From the NCBI GenBank assembly GCA_041586615.1, contig JBFGZS010000009.1, positions 20,191-84,190 on the forward strand: a DNA stretch of 64,000 nucleotides, given 5' to 3'. The stretch comes from Motiliproteus sp041586615 (GTDB lineage Bacteria; Pseudomonadota; Gammaproteobacteria; Pseudomonadales; Balneatricaceae). This document shows, one piece after another, positions 52,476-60,203 of this stretch. The position numbers and the translations under genes are program-made. Below the pieces are notes generated by a model. The model did not search any database. It was not told where the DNA came from and saw only the letters and a program-made list of their open reading frames with translations. How positions within the stretch are numbered: the stretch's first letter is position 1; every line of letters begins with the position of its first letter.

Positions 52476-53313
52476 TTTGTCATCAACGGTTTTGTCTGTG
52501 GGGCCGTTTGGTTTTGAGGTGGAGACGGATTGTGCTGGCGTGTGTCGCTCTATCGATTGTCATTATAGTAACCAGATTATCACCGATCCGGGTTTTGACG
52601 TTGATTTTCATATCGCTATTTTGCGCAAAGGCCCTGATGAGTTATGTATTGCCATCGACCATGCACCGTATTTTCAGTGTATTCCCCTAGCTCACAGCCC
52701 GCTGAGTCTCGAGTGGGCCATCAATTATGCCGTGTATCAATGGATGCACCGTTACCTGATTTTTCATTCTGCGGCGTTGAAGTGTGATCAGACGCTAGTG
52801 CTGTTCCCCGCAGACTCCGGTTCGGGCAAGAGCACCCTGAGTGCGTCCCTGATGCTGTCTGGTTGGCAGCTGTTTTCTGATGAGCTGGCTATCATCGAGG
52901 GGGTGGACGCTCCGTCTGTGCACTGCTTTGCTAAGCCTGTTAATCTAAAAAATGGTTCGGTTAACATTATTGCTGATAAGTACCCGCAGGCTATCTTTGG
53001 CGACCCCATTCCGGCAACCGATAAGGGCGATGTGCGCCTGCTAAAGCATAAGTATATTGCAGAGAATCCCCCTGCCCCGGTGGGCGGGGTCGTCTTTGTG
53101 CAGTGGTGCAGTGGCGCGGCGGCGAGTCTGGTTGAGGTCTCACCGAAAAAGGCCTTTGAACAGCTACTGGAAAACGCCGTGAACTATACGCTGCGTCGCG
53201 AAGATGGCTTCAAACAGGTGTGTCAGATTATAGGCACGTCCAAGCTGTTTCAGCTAACCTATTCCGATCTGGATGAAGGGATTGCATTGCTCAATGCCGA
53301 ATTTAAACGCTGA
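52468..53313 (+). CDS. HprK-related kinase A (TIGR04352), cassette 1
   Basis: A 281-residue protein. The C-terminal HPr-kinase-like core has FHSAALKCDQTLVLFPADSG followed by the P-loop GSGKST (residues ~118-123) and WQLFSDELAII with the acidic pair. It lacks the HPr target and the normal HprK N-domain, so it is unlikely to act in sugar-uptake control. Start ATG 52468 (MGSLSS) is preferred over TTG 52459. It probably phosphorylates a peptide or protein partner, as HprK-like kinases do in some lasso-peptide clusters (analogy only). Confidence 0.86.
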   Translation: MGSLSSTVLSVGPFGFEVETDCAGVCRSIDCHYSNQIITDPGFDVDFHIAILRKGPDELCIAIDHAPYFQCIPLAHSPLSLEWAINYAVYQWMHRYLIFHSAALKCDQTLVLFPADSGSGKSTLSASLMLSGWQLFSDELAIIEGVDAPSVHCFAKPVNLKNGSVNIIADKYPQAIFGDPIPATDKGDVRLLKHKYIAENPPAPVGGVVFVQWCSGAAASLVEVSPKKAFEQLLENAVNYTLRREDGFKQVCQIIGTSKLFQLTYSDLDEGIALLNAEFKR

Positions 53314-54391
53314 TCAACCGGTTCTACTGTTTGTTCTTAATGCTCCCGAGCGGGTAGCCACGCTGGAGCAGCAGCAGTGGCGAGCGCTGGTCTGCCAAGC
53401 GCGGGCTGCGAAACTGCTACCCTATTTGGGCTTTCTGCTGCGCCGATTGGCGCTGGAGGAGACTATACCGCGTAAGGCCAGGGATCATATCGAGTCGGCC
53501 ATGATCGGCGCCAGCAGTATCTATCATGCGATCGTATGGGAGCTTGAGTGTCTGACCGACGAGCTTAGAGCAACGCAGTGGATGGTGCTGAAGGGTGGGG
53601 GCTATGCGGCCGTCGGCTTGCCGCATGCACGCTACCGTGAGACGGGTGATGTGGACCTTCTTTTGCATAGAGAAGCCCTTCCTGCTGCCGAAATCATGCT
53701 CAAGATGCAGGGGTGGCAGCGCAAAGCCATGGATGCCTACGATGAGCATTATTATCGTGTCTGGAGTCATGAAGTACCGCCCTTGGTTCATCCTTCGCGT
53801 GGAACGGTACTCGACCTGCATCACGATATCTATCCGGTGATTTCAAAACGGGTTCGCTGTGATATCGACAAGTTTTGGCTGGGCGGAGGTCGCACGGCGA
53901 GCGGTGTTCTGACGGCCAGCCCCGAGGACCTGTTTCTGCATTCGGCGCTGCACCTGTTTATGCAAGAGGAGTTCGCGCGTCCGCTGCGGGATCTGGTTGA
54001 CCTCAAAGAGATCGTGGAATACTACCGGGGTCAAGATCCTGCGTATTTTGCAAACCTGGAAGCCCGATCGCTGCAGCTGAATCTCGGCAGGCCGTTTTGG
54101 CTGGCGGCACGCTATTTGCGGCTGGTGCTGGGCGTGGAAGGTGTTGTGACGGACACCGGGCGCATGAGCCCGCTTAGTCAGTGGTTGTTTGACTGGTGTT
54201 TTCTGGCGCTGGTTAATGAGTTGCCCATGGCGAAAACGCCGTCCCGCCTGAAAATAGCCAAGCTGTTGCTGACCGTGCGAGGTCATTGGCTAAAGATGCC
54301 TGCCGGCATTCTGGCCGGGCATATCGCGCACAAGATGGGCTCTTGGTTGCGAGATAAGTGGGCAGGGGAGGCTAAGGGGTACCGGGTGTAA
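53294..54391 (+). CDS. Nucleotidyltransferase family protein (NTP_transf_5), cassette 1
   Basis: A 365-residue protein. WMVLKGGGYAAVGLPHARYR followed by ETGDVDLLLH is the GR-X-S-D-X-D-like active-site region of the NTP_transf_5 family. HSALHLFMQEEFARPLRDLV and RGHWLKMP also align with the cassette 2 copy. I start it at ATG 53294 rather than 53273, because this matches the length of the homologue; both overlap the kinase 3' end. The nucleotidyl acceptor is unknown. Confidence 0.85.
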   Translation: MPNLNADQPVLLFVLNAPERVATLEQQQWRALVCQARAAKLLPYLGFLLRRLALEETIPRKARDHIESAMIGASSIYHAIVWELECLTDELRATQWMVLKGGGYAAVGLPHARYRETGDVDLLLHREALPAAEIMLKMQGWQRKAMDAYDEHYYRVWSHEVPPLVHPSRGTVLDLHHDIYPVISKRVRCDIDKFWLGGGRTASGVLTASPEDLFLHSALHLFMQEEFARPLRDLVDLKEIVEYYRGQDPAYFANLEARSLQLNLGRPFWLAARYLRLVLGVEGVVTDTGRMSPLSQWLFDWCFLALVNELPMAKTPSRLKIAKLLLTVRGHWLKMPAGILAGHIAHKMGSWLRDKWAGEAKGYRV

Positions 54392-54443
54392 CGGGTTGCT
54401 CTTTGCCCTGGCCTTGCTGCCCTCGGTTGTCGCATTCGCAACG

Positions 54444-54520
54444 TTATTAAGGCGGCAACGTCATACCGTGCAAAAACGTCGTCTGAATAGGCGGTTCATG
54501 GATGAATCGCCAGATTAATA
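54444..54520 (+). repeat. Internally deleted copy of the dispersed multi-hairpin element between the convergent cassettes
   Basis: Hairpins a and b joined to the outer end of e (CGCCAGATTAATA); the same deletion form as at 10832. It sits exactly in the gap between the two convergent nucleotidyltransferase genes and could serve as a bidirectional terminator. Confidence 0.87.
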
Positions 54521-54549
54521 TTGGCTATTCAGGAGGCTTGTCGCAGGGG

Positions 54550-55665
54550 TTACTTTTCCGCGCGCTCAAACGTGTGCTTGCCTGCCAGGCTGTCGCGCAC
54601 GCCTTTCCAGCCTTTATACGCCAGGTGCGGCAACAGAATACGCAGCGGCATTTTTAGCCAGTGGCCACGAATCAGTGCCAGGATAAGTATTCCTTTGTAC
54701 CTTAGCGTCATGGCGCTTTTATGCTGCGGCAAAAGTGCATGACCAAGTATGAAATCAGCGACGGCGGTCCGCGAGCGGCTAGGGGCAATGGTTTGCATCT
54801 GTCGTCTGAACCTATCGGGAAATGCCGTGTGGAATAATATGTCGCAGTAACGGAAAGCGTAATACAGCTCGGACTCAAACCCGGTGTCTTTGGCCAGTTT
54901 CAGCAAGCGTGACCAGCAGGTATCTGTTAGCGCGAGCTCATTGAACAGCAGGTGCAGATCACAGATATCGCGAAAGCCATGGCTGAACTCCTCGTTGTAA
55001 AAGAGATGAATGCTGCTGTGCAGTATCAAGCCTTCTGTAGACAGGGTGAGAAGCCCGTTTGCTGTTTGCTGGGGATTGTGGGTAAATAATCCGATATCGG
55101 GTGCCTTGCCGGACACGGGTGGGATCAGGTTGTGGTGTATATCGGCGACAGTCCCTCTGAGCACATGATGCATCGGCGGGATTTCGTGGGTCCAGTCCCG
55201 ATAATAACGTTCGTCGTAGTCTTCCAATGCTTTTGGCATCCAGCTGTTAACCACCAGTTTTTTCTGTATTTCGATGAGGTCCGGTTTCGGAACCAGTACA
55301 TCGATATCCGAATAGATGCGGCCCTGGGCGGCGGCGTTGTCAAGCAGAGAGTAGGCGGCGCCTTTTAGGAATAGGGGGGCCACTCCGATATCGGCCAGCT
55401 GCTGGCTAAGTTCGCCGGCTTCATAGCACGCCTGCTGCTGCTGGCGAAAGGCCAATGCCCTGGCCGATTGAATATGGCGCTGTACCGGTTTCGGATAGCG
55501 GGTCAGGCAACCCGCCTGGCTTGCCAGATAACCAACGCGCGCCAGCATATCGGTTTCACGCAGCGCTAGAATGACCTCTGACCATTCAGGCAGTGTGATC
55601 CCTATCCCGGCGCGGGGTTCGGTAATCAGTGTCAGGAGCTGTCGTTGCAGGCGTGTCATGCTCAT
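54550..55665 (-). CDS. Nucleotidyltransferase family protein (NTP_transf_5), cassette 2
   Basis: A 371-residue homologue of the cassette 1 protein. APLFLKGAAYSLLDNAAAQG, then RIYSDIDVLVPKPDL with the D-X-D pair, SSIHLFYNEEFSHGFRDICD and RGHWLKMPLRILLPHLAYKG align along the whole length. It overlaps the kinase stop by 4 bp. The two copies are well diverged, so the duplication is old or the cassettes were acquired separately. Confidence 0.85.
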   Translation of the reverse strand: MSMTRLQRQLLTLITEPRAGIGITLPEWSEVILALRETDMLARVGYLASQAGCLTRYPKPVQRHIQSARALAFRQQQQACYEAGELSQQLADIGVAPLFLKGAAYSLLDNAAAQGRIYSDIDVLVPKPDLIEIQKKLVVNSWMPKALEDYDERYYRDWTHEIPPMHHVLRGTVADIHHNLIPPVSGKAPDIGLFTHNPQQTANGLLTLSTEGLILHSSIHLFYNEEFSHGFRDICDLHLLFNELALTDTCWSRLLKLAKDTGFESELYYAFRYCDILFHTAFPDRFRRQMQTIAPSRSRTAVADFILGHALLPQHKSAMTLRYKGILILALIRGHWLKMPLRILLPHLAYKGWKGVRDSLAGKHTFERAEK

Positions 55666-56534
55666 TTGGAGGGAAGTATCTCCTCGGCCAGAAACTGGGC
55701 GACGTCCTGCAGGTCGCTGTAGTGAATCTCAAAGCCCACGCAGCGGTCAACGACGTGGGTCAGGGTGGAAAATCCCTGCGCGCCGAGTATCGAGTAGTTG
55801 AAGGCGTTATTAATGAGTTGTATAAAGGTCTCGCTCATATCCAGCTGATAGATGGTGGTTTCTTTGCCTACCTTATAATGGGGAAAGACAACCCCGACGA
55901 TGGTGGCCGTATCGCGGCCGGCCAGCACACTGGCTTGGGGTGGCTTGACGTGTGCCACGTCGCCTTTTTGCGTGTTGCGGGCGATATCAGACAGGACGGC
56001 AGCCGGAAACCAGGATCGCAGCAGATCGATTGACTGGTTCTTCAGGCAAATTGGCCGGACAAAAGGGGTAACCGTGTTGGTATCCAGGTTGATCAACGCC
56101 AGCTCGTCACTCAGTAGGCGCCAGCCGCTTAGCGCGAGATATGCCGTCAGGGTGCTTTTCCCCGAGCCGGGCGGTGCGGGAAAGATTATGGCTTGGTCGT
56201 TTTTGGCGAGCACGCCCGCATGAATGATCAGATAGTTGGCTTCTGTCGAGGTGATGCACCAGTTCATACCCCATTCAAGCAGCGCGTGGGCCTGGGATGC
56301 CGGTAGCGGCTTAAAAGGTTCATCATGATTGCCGTAAAAGCAGGCCTGCGGTCGGATGAGGCTACGTAGGTTGGGGGCTTTATCGACCTGAACACGGTGG
56401 TCAATAAAGGCATTCCCTGTGCCGAGTTGTATATAGTCGCCATAATGGCTGTCGACGTAGTGCTGTACCGCCGGGATGCCCGAAGAGATCTCAAAGGTGT
56501 AGGGGGGCAGTTCGATGACTCTCCTTAACGTCAT
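55662..56534 (-). CDS. HprK-related kinase A (TIGR04352), cassette 2
   Basis: A 290-residue homologue of the cassette 1 kinase. LIIHAGVLAKNDQAIIFPAP is followed by PGSGKST (GSGKST at residues 123-128) and GWRLLSDELALINLD. A KGDVAHVKPPQ segment matches KGDVRLLKHKY in copy 1. The ATG lies one base after the stop of the short PqqD-like frame. Function as for the first copy. Confidence 0.86.
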   Translation of the reverse strand: MTLRRVIELPPYTFEISSGIPAVQHYVDSHYGDYIQLGTGNAFIDHRVQVDKAPNLRSLIRPQACFYGNHDEPFKPLPASQAHALLEWGMNWCITSTEANYLIIHAGVLAKNDQAIIFPAPPGSGKSTLTAYLALSGWRLLSDELALINLDTNTVTPFVRPICLKNQSIDLLRSWFPAAVLSDIARNTQKGDVAHVKPPQASVLAGRDTATIVGVVFPHYKVGKETTIYQLDMSETFIQLINNAFNYSILGAQGFSTLTHVVDRCVGFEIHYSDLQDVAQFLAEEILPSK

Positions 56535-56535
56535 A

Positions 56536-56709
56536 TCAGTCAGTTCGAGAGTTTTTTGGAGGCTTGTCCTGGCTCAATGTTGCTGCTGGCGCGCGCCGAG
56601 TAACGGTGGTCTGTCCGGTTCGTAAGCAATAGCTGGCTGATCCAGACTGGTCACGGAACTGACGAACCAGCGTCTGGTCGAGATGATGCCTGGGTATTTT
56701 GCGCATCAT
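56536..56709 (-). CDS. Short, diverged PqqD-like protein, cassette 2
   Basis: A 57-residue frame, ATG 56709 overlapping the Tat gene stop (TTATGATG), ending one base before the kinase ATG. RHHLDQTLVRQFRDQSGSAS and YCLRTGQTTVTRRAPAATLS can be aligned with IDENLIVNTLR and VAVFQPVTGRTLLLSEDAAE of the cassette 1 PqqD. The C-terminal third, including the last helix, is missing. It is either a minimal functional version or a decaying gene. Its position in perfect coupling with both neighbours supports a real gene. Confidence 0.5.
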   Translation of the reverse strand: MMRKIPRHHLDQTLVRQFRDQSGSASYCLRTGQTTVTRRAPAATLSQDKPPKNSRTD

Positions 56710-57398
56710 AAAAGCAAAGCTGGATCGGAGCAAACGGAGCCCTGGTGGTGCTCGCAAACGATGTTTGCTAGCTCTGTTCCGACTCCGCCGGGACTGCTTG
56801 CTGCCTGGCTGTAAAGATAGATGGCGTAGTCGTTTGCATCGTCAAATAGTCCATTAGAGACAACAGGCCAGATGATGTTATGGCTGCCCCTATTGTGAAA
56901 ATAGGCGTTAAGATACATACAAATTAAAAACACGTTTACGTTACTTGGCCCGCCTAATCCGGGTATTCCATCCTGATTTCCGCCTCCTGCACCATTGCCA
57001 TTGCCATTGCCGTTGCCATTTCCAGTGCCATTACCAGGGTTGTTGAGGATGGCGGAGAGAGTGTCTGTGGCCAGCGCTCGTGGGCCGAAAGGGTTGCCGC
57101 CAAAAACGTCTGAAAAAGTCTGGTTAAGTGGAAAGCTATCTTGTAGGGCATGTTGGTCTTGTTTGAAGTAGCCGGGTGAGCGCAAGGATAGTGTAATGCC
57201 GGGTCCGGGTGCCCAAGAGGTGCCGGTAGACATCGCTCCGGAAACGAGCCGGCCTGCCCATACTGACTGGGCCGGTAGTGACACGAGTGAAGCGCCCAAT
57301 GCAGATTTTTGAAGAAATTGACGGCGACCACGGCTTGGCTCGTCCTTGGTGGTGCGTGCCTGTCCGACGTCGTCGATGCGACTATTGTGTTTGTTCAT
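56706..57398 (-). CDS. Tat-signal secreted protein with GYWK-like domain, cassette 2
   Basis: A 230-residue protein. SRGRRQFLQKSALGASLVSL is a twin-arginine signal peptide with a likely cut after SVWA. The mature part reads SLRSPGYFKQDQHALQD, TFSDVFGGNPFGPRALATDT and ICMYLNAYFHNRG, with a GNGNGNG low-complexity run (hexamer microsatellite, about 56997-57034) between. It shares GY-X-K, F-X-X-X-FG and N-X-RG with the cassette 1 protein and likewise fits the GYWK-type secreted domain. A Cys pair lies near the C-terminus (VCEHHQGSVCSD). A sigma-54 site lies 105 bp upstream. Confidence 0.78.
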   Translation of the reverse strand: MNKHNSRIDDVGQARTTKDEPSRGRRQFLQKSALGASLVSLPAQSVWAGRLVSGAMSTGTSWAPGPGITLSLRSPGYFKQDQHALQDSFPLNQTFSDVFGGNPFGPRALATDTLSAILNNPGNGTGNGNGNGNGNGAGGGNQDGIPGLGGPSNVNVFLICMYLNAYFHNRGSHNIIWPVVSNGLFDDANDYAIYLYSQAASSPGGVGTELANIVCEHHQGSVCSDPALLL

Positions 57399-57502
57399 GA
57401 CTACAACCCCTGAGTACGGCTAATACTTCAATCTCTGAGTACTACTGCACATTGTCCGATTTCTTTACACGCGGGCAGATTATTGCCTCTATGTATCAGT
57501 TA

Positions 57503-57519
57503 AGCACAATGCGCGCCAG
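57503..57519 (-). promoter_or_regulatory. Sigma-54 promoter for Tat/HPr-rel-A cassette 2
   Basis: On the minus strand CTGGCGCGCATTGTGCT has GG and GC separated by 10 bases, and matches TTGGCACGNNNNTTGCT at 10 of 13 defined positions. It lies 105 bp upstream of ATG 57398 and shares the TGGCGC form with the cassette 1 promoter. It sits in the gap between the XrtA ATPase and the Tat gene. Confidence 0.65.
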
Positions 57520-57574
57520 TTTGCGTCTTTTGCTGTTTGATCTGCTGCTTGTGCCTGCGGTCTGCACCCCTGGT

Positions 57575-58666
57575 CTAACTAGAGCGCGATGGCGTAGCGG
57601 CATCGTCATCCTGCATCCGACCCAAGATATTCATCCGCTGCTTGAGTTTGTTGTCGAGCGAGCGCAGGGTCCTTAACTTGTCATTTAGCGTCTCATCCAG
57701 ATAGCTGTCGATCTTTTTTAGCCGTTCTTCGATGTCATCGATTTTAAGTTGTGCTCGATCAAGGTTGATCGCTGTGGTCAAAGGCGTAGCGGCCACTACT
57801 GCTGAAGAGCGGAGGCTGCTGGTCTGTGCCAGGGGCTGCAGTGTGCCATCTATATTCAGCTCTTCGACCAGTTCTTTGGCGACCGTTTTAATGGTGTCTG
57901 GTGTGATGAGCTTAACTTCCTCAAGAAAGCAGAACAGCATCAGGCGATCGCAGAGTATATTGATACGACGTGGAACGCCGGCGGATTGTTGGTGGATAGC
58001 ATCAAAGGCTTTATCGGAAAATTTTGGGTTCTGTGCCCAGCCCGCAACTTGAAGTCGCCATAGGATGTAGTCTTTTACCTCGTCCTGTTCCAGCGCTTTT
58101 AAATGGCAGGAAGCGATAATACGTTGCCTCAACTGTTCCATGGCCGGGTCTTGGATGACCGCCCTTAATTCGGGCTGACCTAGCAAAAAGCTTTGCAGCA
58201 GCGGTGTATCGGTAAGCTGGAAGTTGGACAGCATGCGCAGTTCTTCGATAGCGCTGGCGGGCAGGTTTTGTGCTTCGTCGACGATCAGTAGGACGCGCTT
58301 ATTAGCCTTGTGGGCGTTGCGCAGGAATTGCTCGAACTGCTGTAGCAAGATAGCCTTGGGCTTATCTTCGGCGGGCAGGCCGAATGAGGTGCAGATCATG
58401 CGGAGCAGGTCGTCCGCCTCTAGCTTGGTTGTTACTAGCTGAGCTGCTATGACATTGTTCAGATCGACATTTTTCAATAAATTCCGCATCAGGGTTGTTT
58501 TGCCGGTGCCAATTTCGCCGGTAACAACAATAAAGCCCTCGCCTTGGGTTAGCCCGTACTGTAAGTAGGACATTGCCCGCTTATGTCCCTTACTGGAATA
58601 AAAGAACTCGGGGTCCGGGCTTAGCTGAAAGGGTTTGGCAATCAGGCCAAAATAGGATTGGTACAT
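57575..58666 (-). CDS. XrtA-associated ATPase (TIGR03015)
   Basis: A 363-residue ExeA-like AAA ATPase. MYQSYFGLIAKPFQLSPDPE and FFYSSKGHKRAMSYLQYGL are the strict family opening; Walker A is GEIGTGKTTLMRN, Walker B VLLIVDEAQNLP. The C-terminus is a coiled-coil-like tail (LKIDDIEERLKKIDSYLDET). It lies 18 bp after the outer-membrane gene. It is thought to power or control EPS assembly at the inner membrane; direct evidence is limited. Confidence 0.94.
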   Translation of the reverse strand: MYQSYFGLIAKPFQLSPDPEFFYSSKGHKRAMSYLQYGLTQGEGFIVVTGEIGTGKTTLMRNLLKNVDLNNVIAAQLVTTKLEADDLLRMICTSFGLPAEDKPKAILLQQFEQFLRNAHKANKRVLLIVDEAQNLPASAIEELRMLSNFQLTDTPLLQSFLLGQPELRAVIQDPAMEQLRQRIIASCHLKALEQDEVKDYILWRLQVAGWAQNPKFSDKAFDAIHQQSAGVPRRINILCDRLMLFCFLEEVKLITPDTIKTVAKELVEELNIDGTLQPLAQTSSLRSSAVVAATPLTTAINLDRAQLKIDDIEERLKKIDSYLDETLNDKLRTLRSLDNKLKQRMNILGRMQDDDAATPSRSS

Positions 58667-58683
58667 CGTGAAACGTCCTCGAC

Positions 58684-60126
58684 CTAGAAACGGTGTGTTA
58701 GGCCCACCTGGGCGTTGTTTTCTTTAAAATCTGCGCTTTTATCTTTGCTGTTTTTCTTCGTCGTGCCGGCACTGAAAGACAATGATGTGTTGGGGGATAG
58801 TGTTCTATTCATCGATAGCGTATAGCCATGTTGATCGCTTGTTTTTGTTCCTGCTATCTGCGTTTGCGACCAGTTGGTGCTCAGGCTTAGGGTCGATTTC
58901 CCGGAAAGCGTCAGACTCCATGAGGCGTTTGCCCCGGTATCCTCTTCGTTATCGGTATTTGAAATGTAGATGCGTTTTGCCCGATGGGCACCTAAACTAT
59001 AGCTGCTTTTTCCGCTTTGTAAGGAGTAGCTGGCATTGAGCTTGCGGCTAATAAAGCGCTCATTATTTAATGTCCCCAGCGGTGAAGCGCCGGGAAGATT
59101 GGGTTGCTGTGCGTTGATTAAGTTGTTGGTGAGTTCTTGTTGTACGCTGCTCAGATCTTCGGTGTAGCTGATATTGACGCTGGAACGTCGTAGGCGCTGA
59201 GTGATACTGAGTCCGCGGCTGGTGCTGCTTTGCAGGCGGGAGTTGTAGTTGGCGCGAATCTGGGTGCGCGGCGATGGCAACCAGTCTATTGTCGTCCCCC
59301 AAAAGGTGCCTGCTTGCAGTGACTCGTTAGCCGCGCTGTCGATATGATTGTCGACATAGCCGCCATTGATGCTGACATCCAGTTGCGCGCTAAAGCGGTA
59401 ACCGAAATTCAAATTGATGCTTTCGGACTGCGAATTAGTGCCGCCATCTGGCTGATTGTGACTGCTGCTCGTGCGTAAGTTCCAATGGAATTTGCGGCTG
59501 TTGGACAGCGAGTTCAGTTGGAAATTAACCGACGTCCCTTCACTATCTGCTGCCTGGCCCACGCTATTTATGAAGCTGTAGTTTCCTGACAATATAAAGG
59601 ATATCTGGTCGGTAAGTTGCTTGGTCAGGCGAGGCCCGATGGTCACGCTGAGTGTGTCTGCACGGCTGTCAGGTGCGTTGATTCTGTTGCCGGTACTCGC
59701 GGCCTGGCTGGAGGTGAGTAATTGATCAAAGCTGGCACCTATATCGATAAAAAACTGCTTTTCGATCAGTTCGAGATTGCTGTTGGCGTGGAGTTGGTGG
59801 TTGACCGTATTTTTTTGATCACTGGCGCTGTAAACAAGGCCTTGTAATTGATAGTCAACCGATGCGCTGGCGCGTGCGCCTTGGCGGCTGGCGCTAATCC
59901 GTGGGCTGATTTCGGTGACCAGGCTGCTATCTTCTGTCTGCGCGCTAAGGTCAATGTTGTCCGAATAGGTCTCGGTTAGGTTAAGGCGGCTATCTAGCGT
60001 CCAGTTTCCGGCGATAGCGATGGACGGTGACGTTAGAGCAAGCATTATTGCGCTCGCCAGGACCGCTTTGAGGCAATCATGATTGTCACGGTGTAGTGCT
60101 GTTTTGGGTGTTGGGTTGGAAATCAT
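58684..60126 (-). CDS. XrtA/PEP-CTERM-associated outer-membrane beta-barrel protein (TIGR03016)
   Basis: A 480-residue protein. A signal peptide (AVLASAIMLALTSPSIAIAG) is followed by WTLDSRLNLTETYSDNIDLS and a long series of alternating short strands rich in Ser, Asn and Thr, ending in QVGLTHRF with a C-terminal Phe, the usual outer-membrane insertion signal. The TETYSDNI start is typical of this family. It probably forms the outer-membrane part of EPS export. Confidence 0.92.
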   Translation of the reverse strand: MISNPTPKTALHRDNHDCLKAVLASAIMLALTSPSIAIAGNWTLDSRLNLTETYSDNIDLSAQTEDSSLVTEISPRISASRQGARASASVDYQLQGLVYSASDQKNTVNHQLHANSNLELIEKQFFIDIGASFDQLLTSSQAASTGNRINAPDSRADTLSVTIGPRLTKQLTDQISFILSGNYSFINSVGQAADSEGTSVNFQLNSLSNSRKFHWNLRTSSSHNQPDGGTNSQSESINLNFGYRFSAQLDVSINGGYVDNHIDSAANESLQAGTFWGTTIDWLPSPRTQIRANYNSRLQSSTSRGLSITQRLRRSSVNISYTEDLSSVQQELTNNLINAQQPNLPGASPLGTLNNERFISRKLNASYSLQSGKSSYSLGAHRAKRIYISNTDNEEDTGANASWSLTLSGKSTLSLSTNWSQTQIAGTKTSDQHGYTLSMNRTLSPNTSLSFSAGTTKKNSKDKSADFKENNAQVGLTHRF

Positions 60127-60203
60127 ATAAATGGCTCAGCCTGGCCGATAAATGTCGCTACCTTGTGCCTATCTCATTCGGTGCATTAGCGGTATTTAAT
60201 TAG

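Noticed and set aside
51461..57519. Lasso-peptide biosynthesis cluster (PqqD, HprK-like kinase, asparagine-synthase homologue in the window)
   Set aside because: No transglutaminase-like leader peptidase and no short precursor next to a cyclase; the asparagine-synthase homologues are far away and belong to XrtA families.
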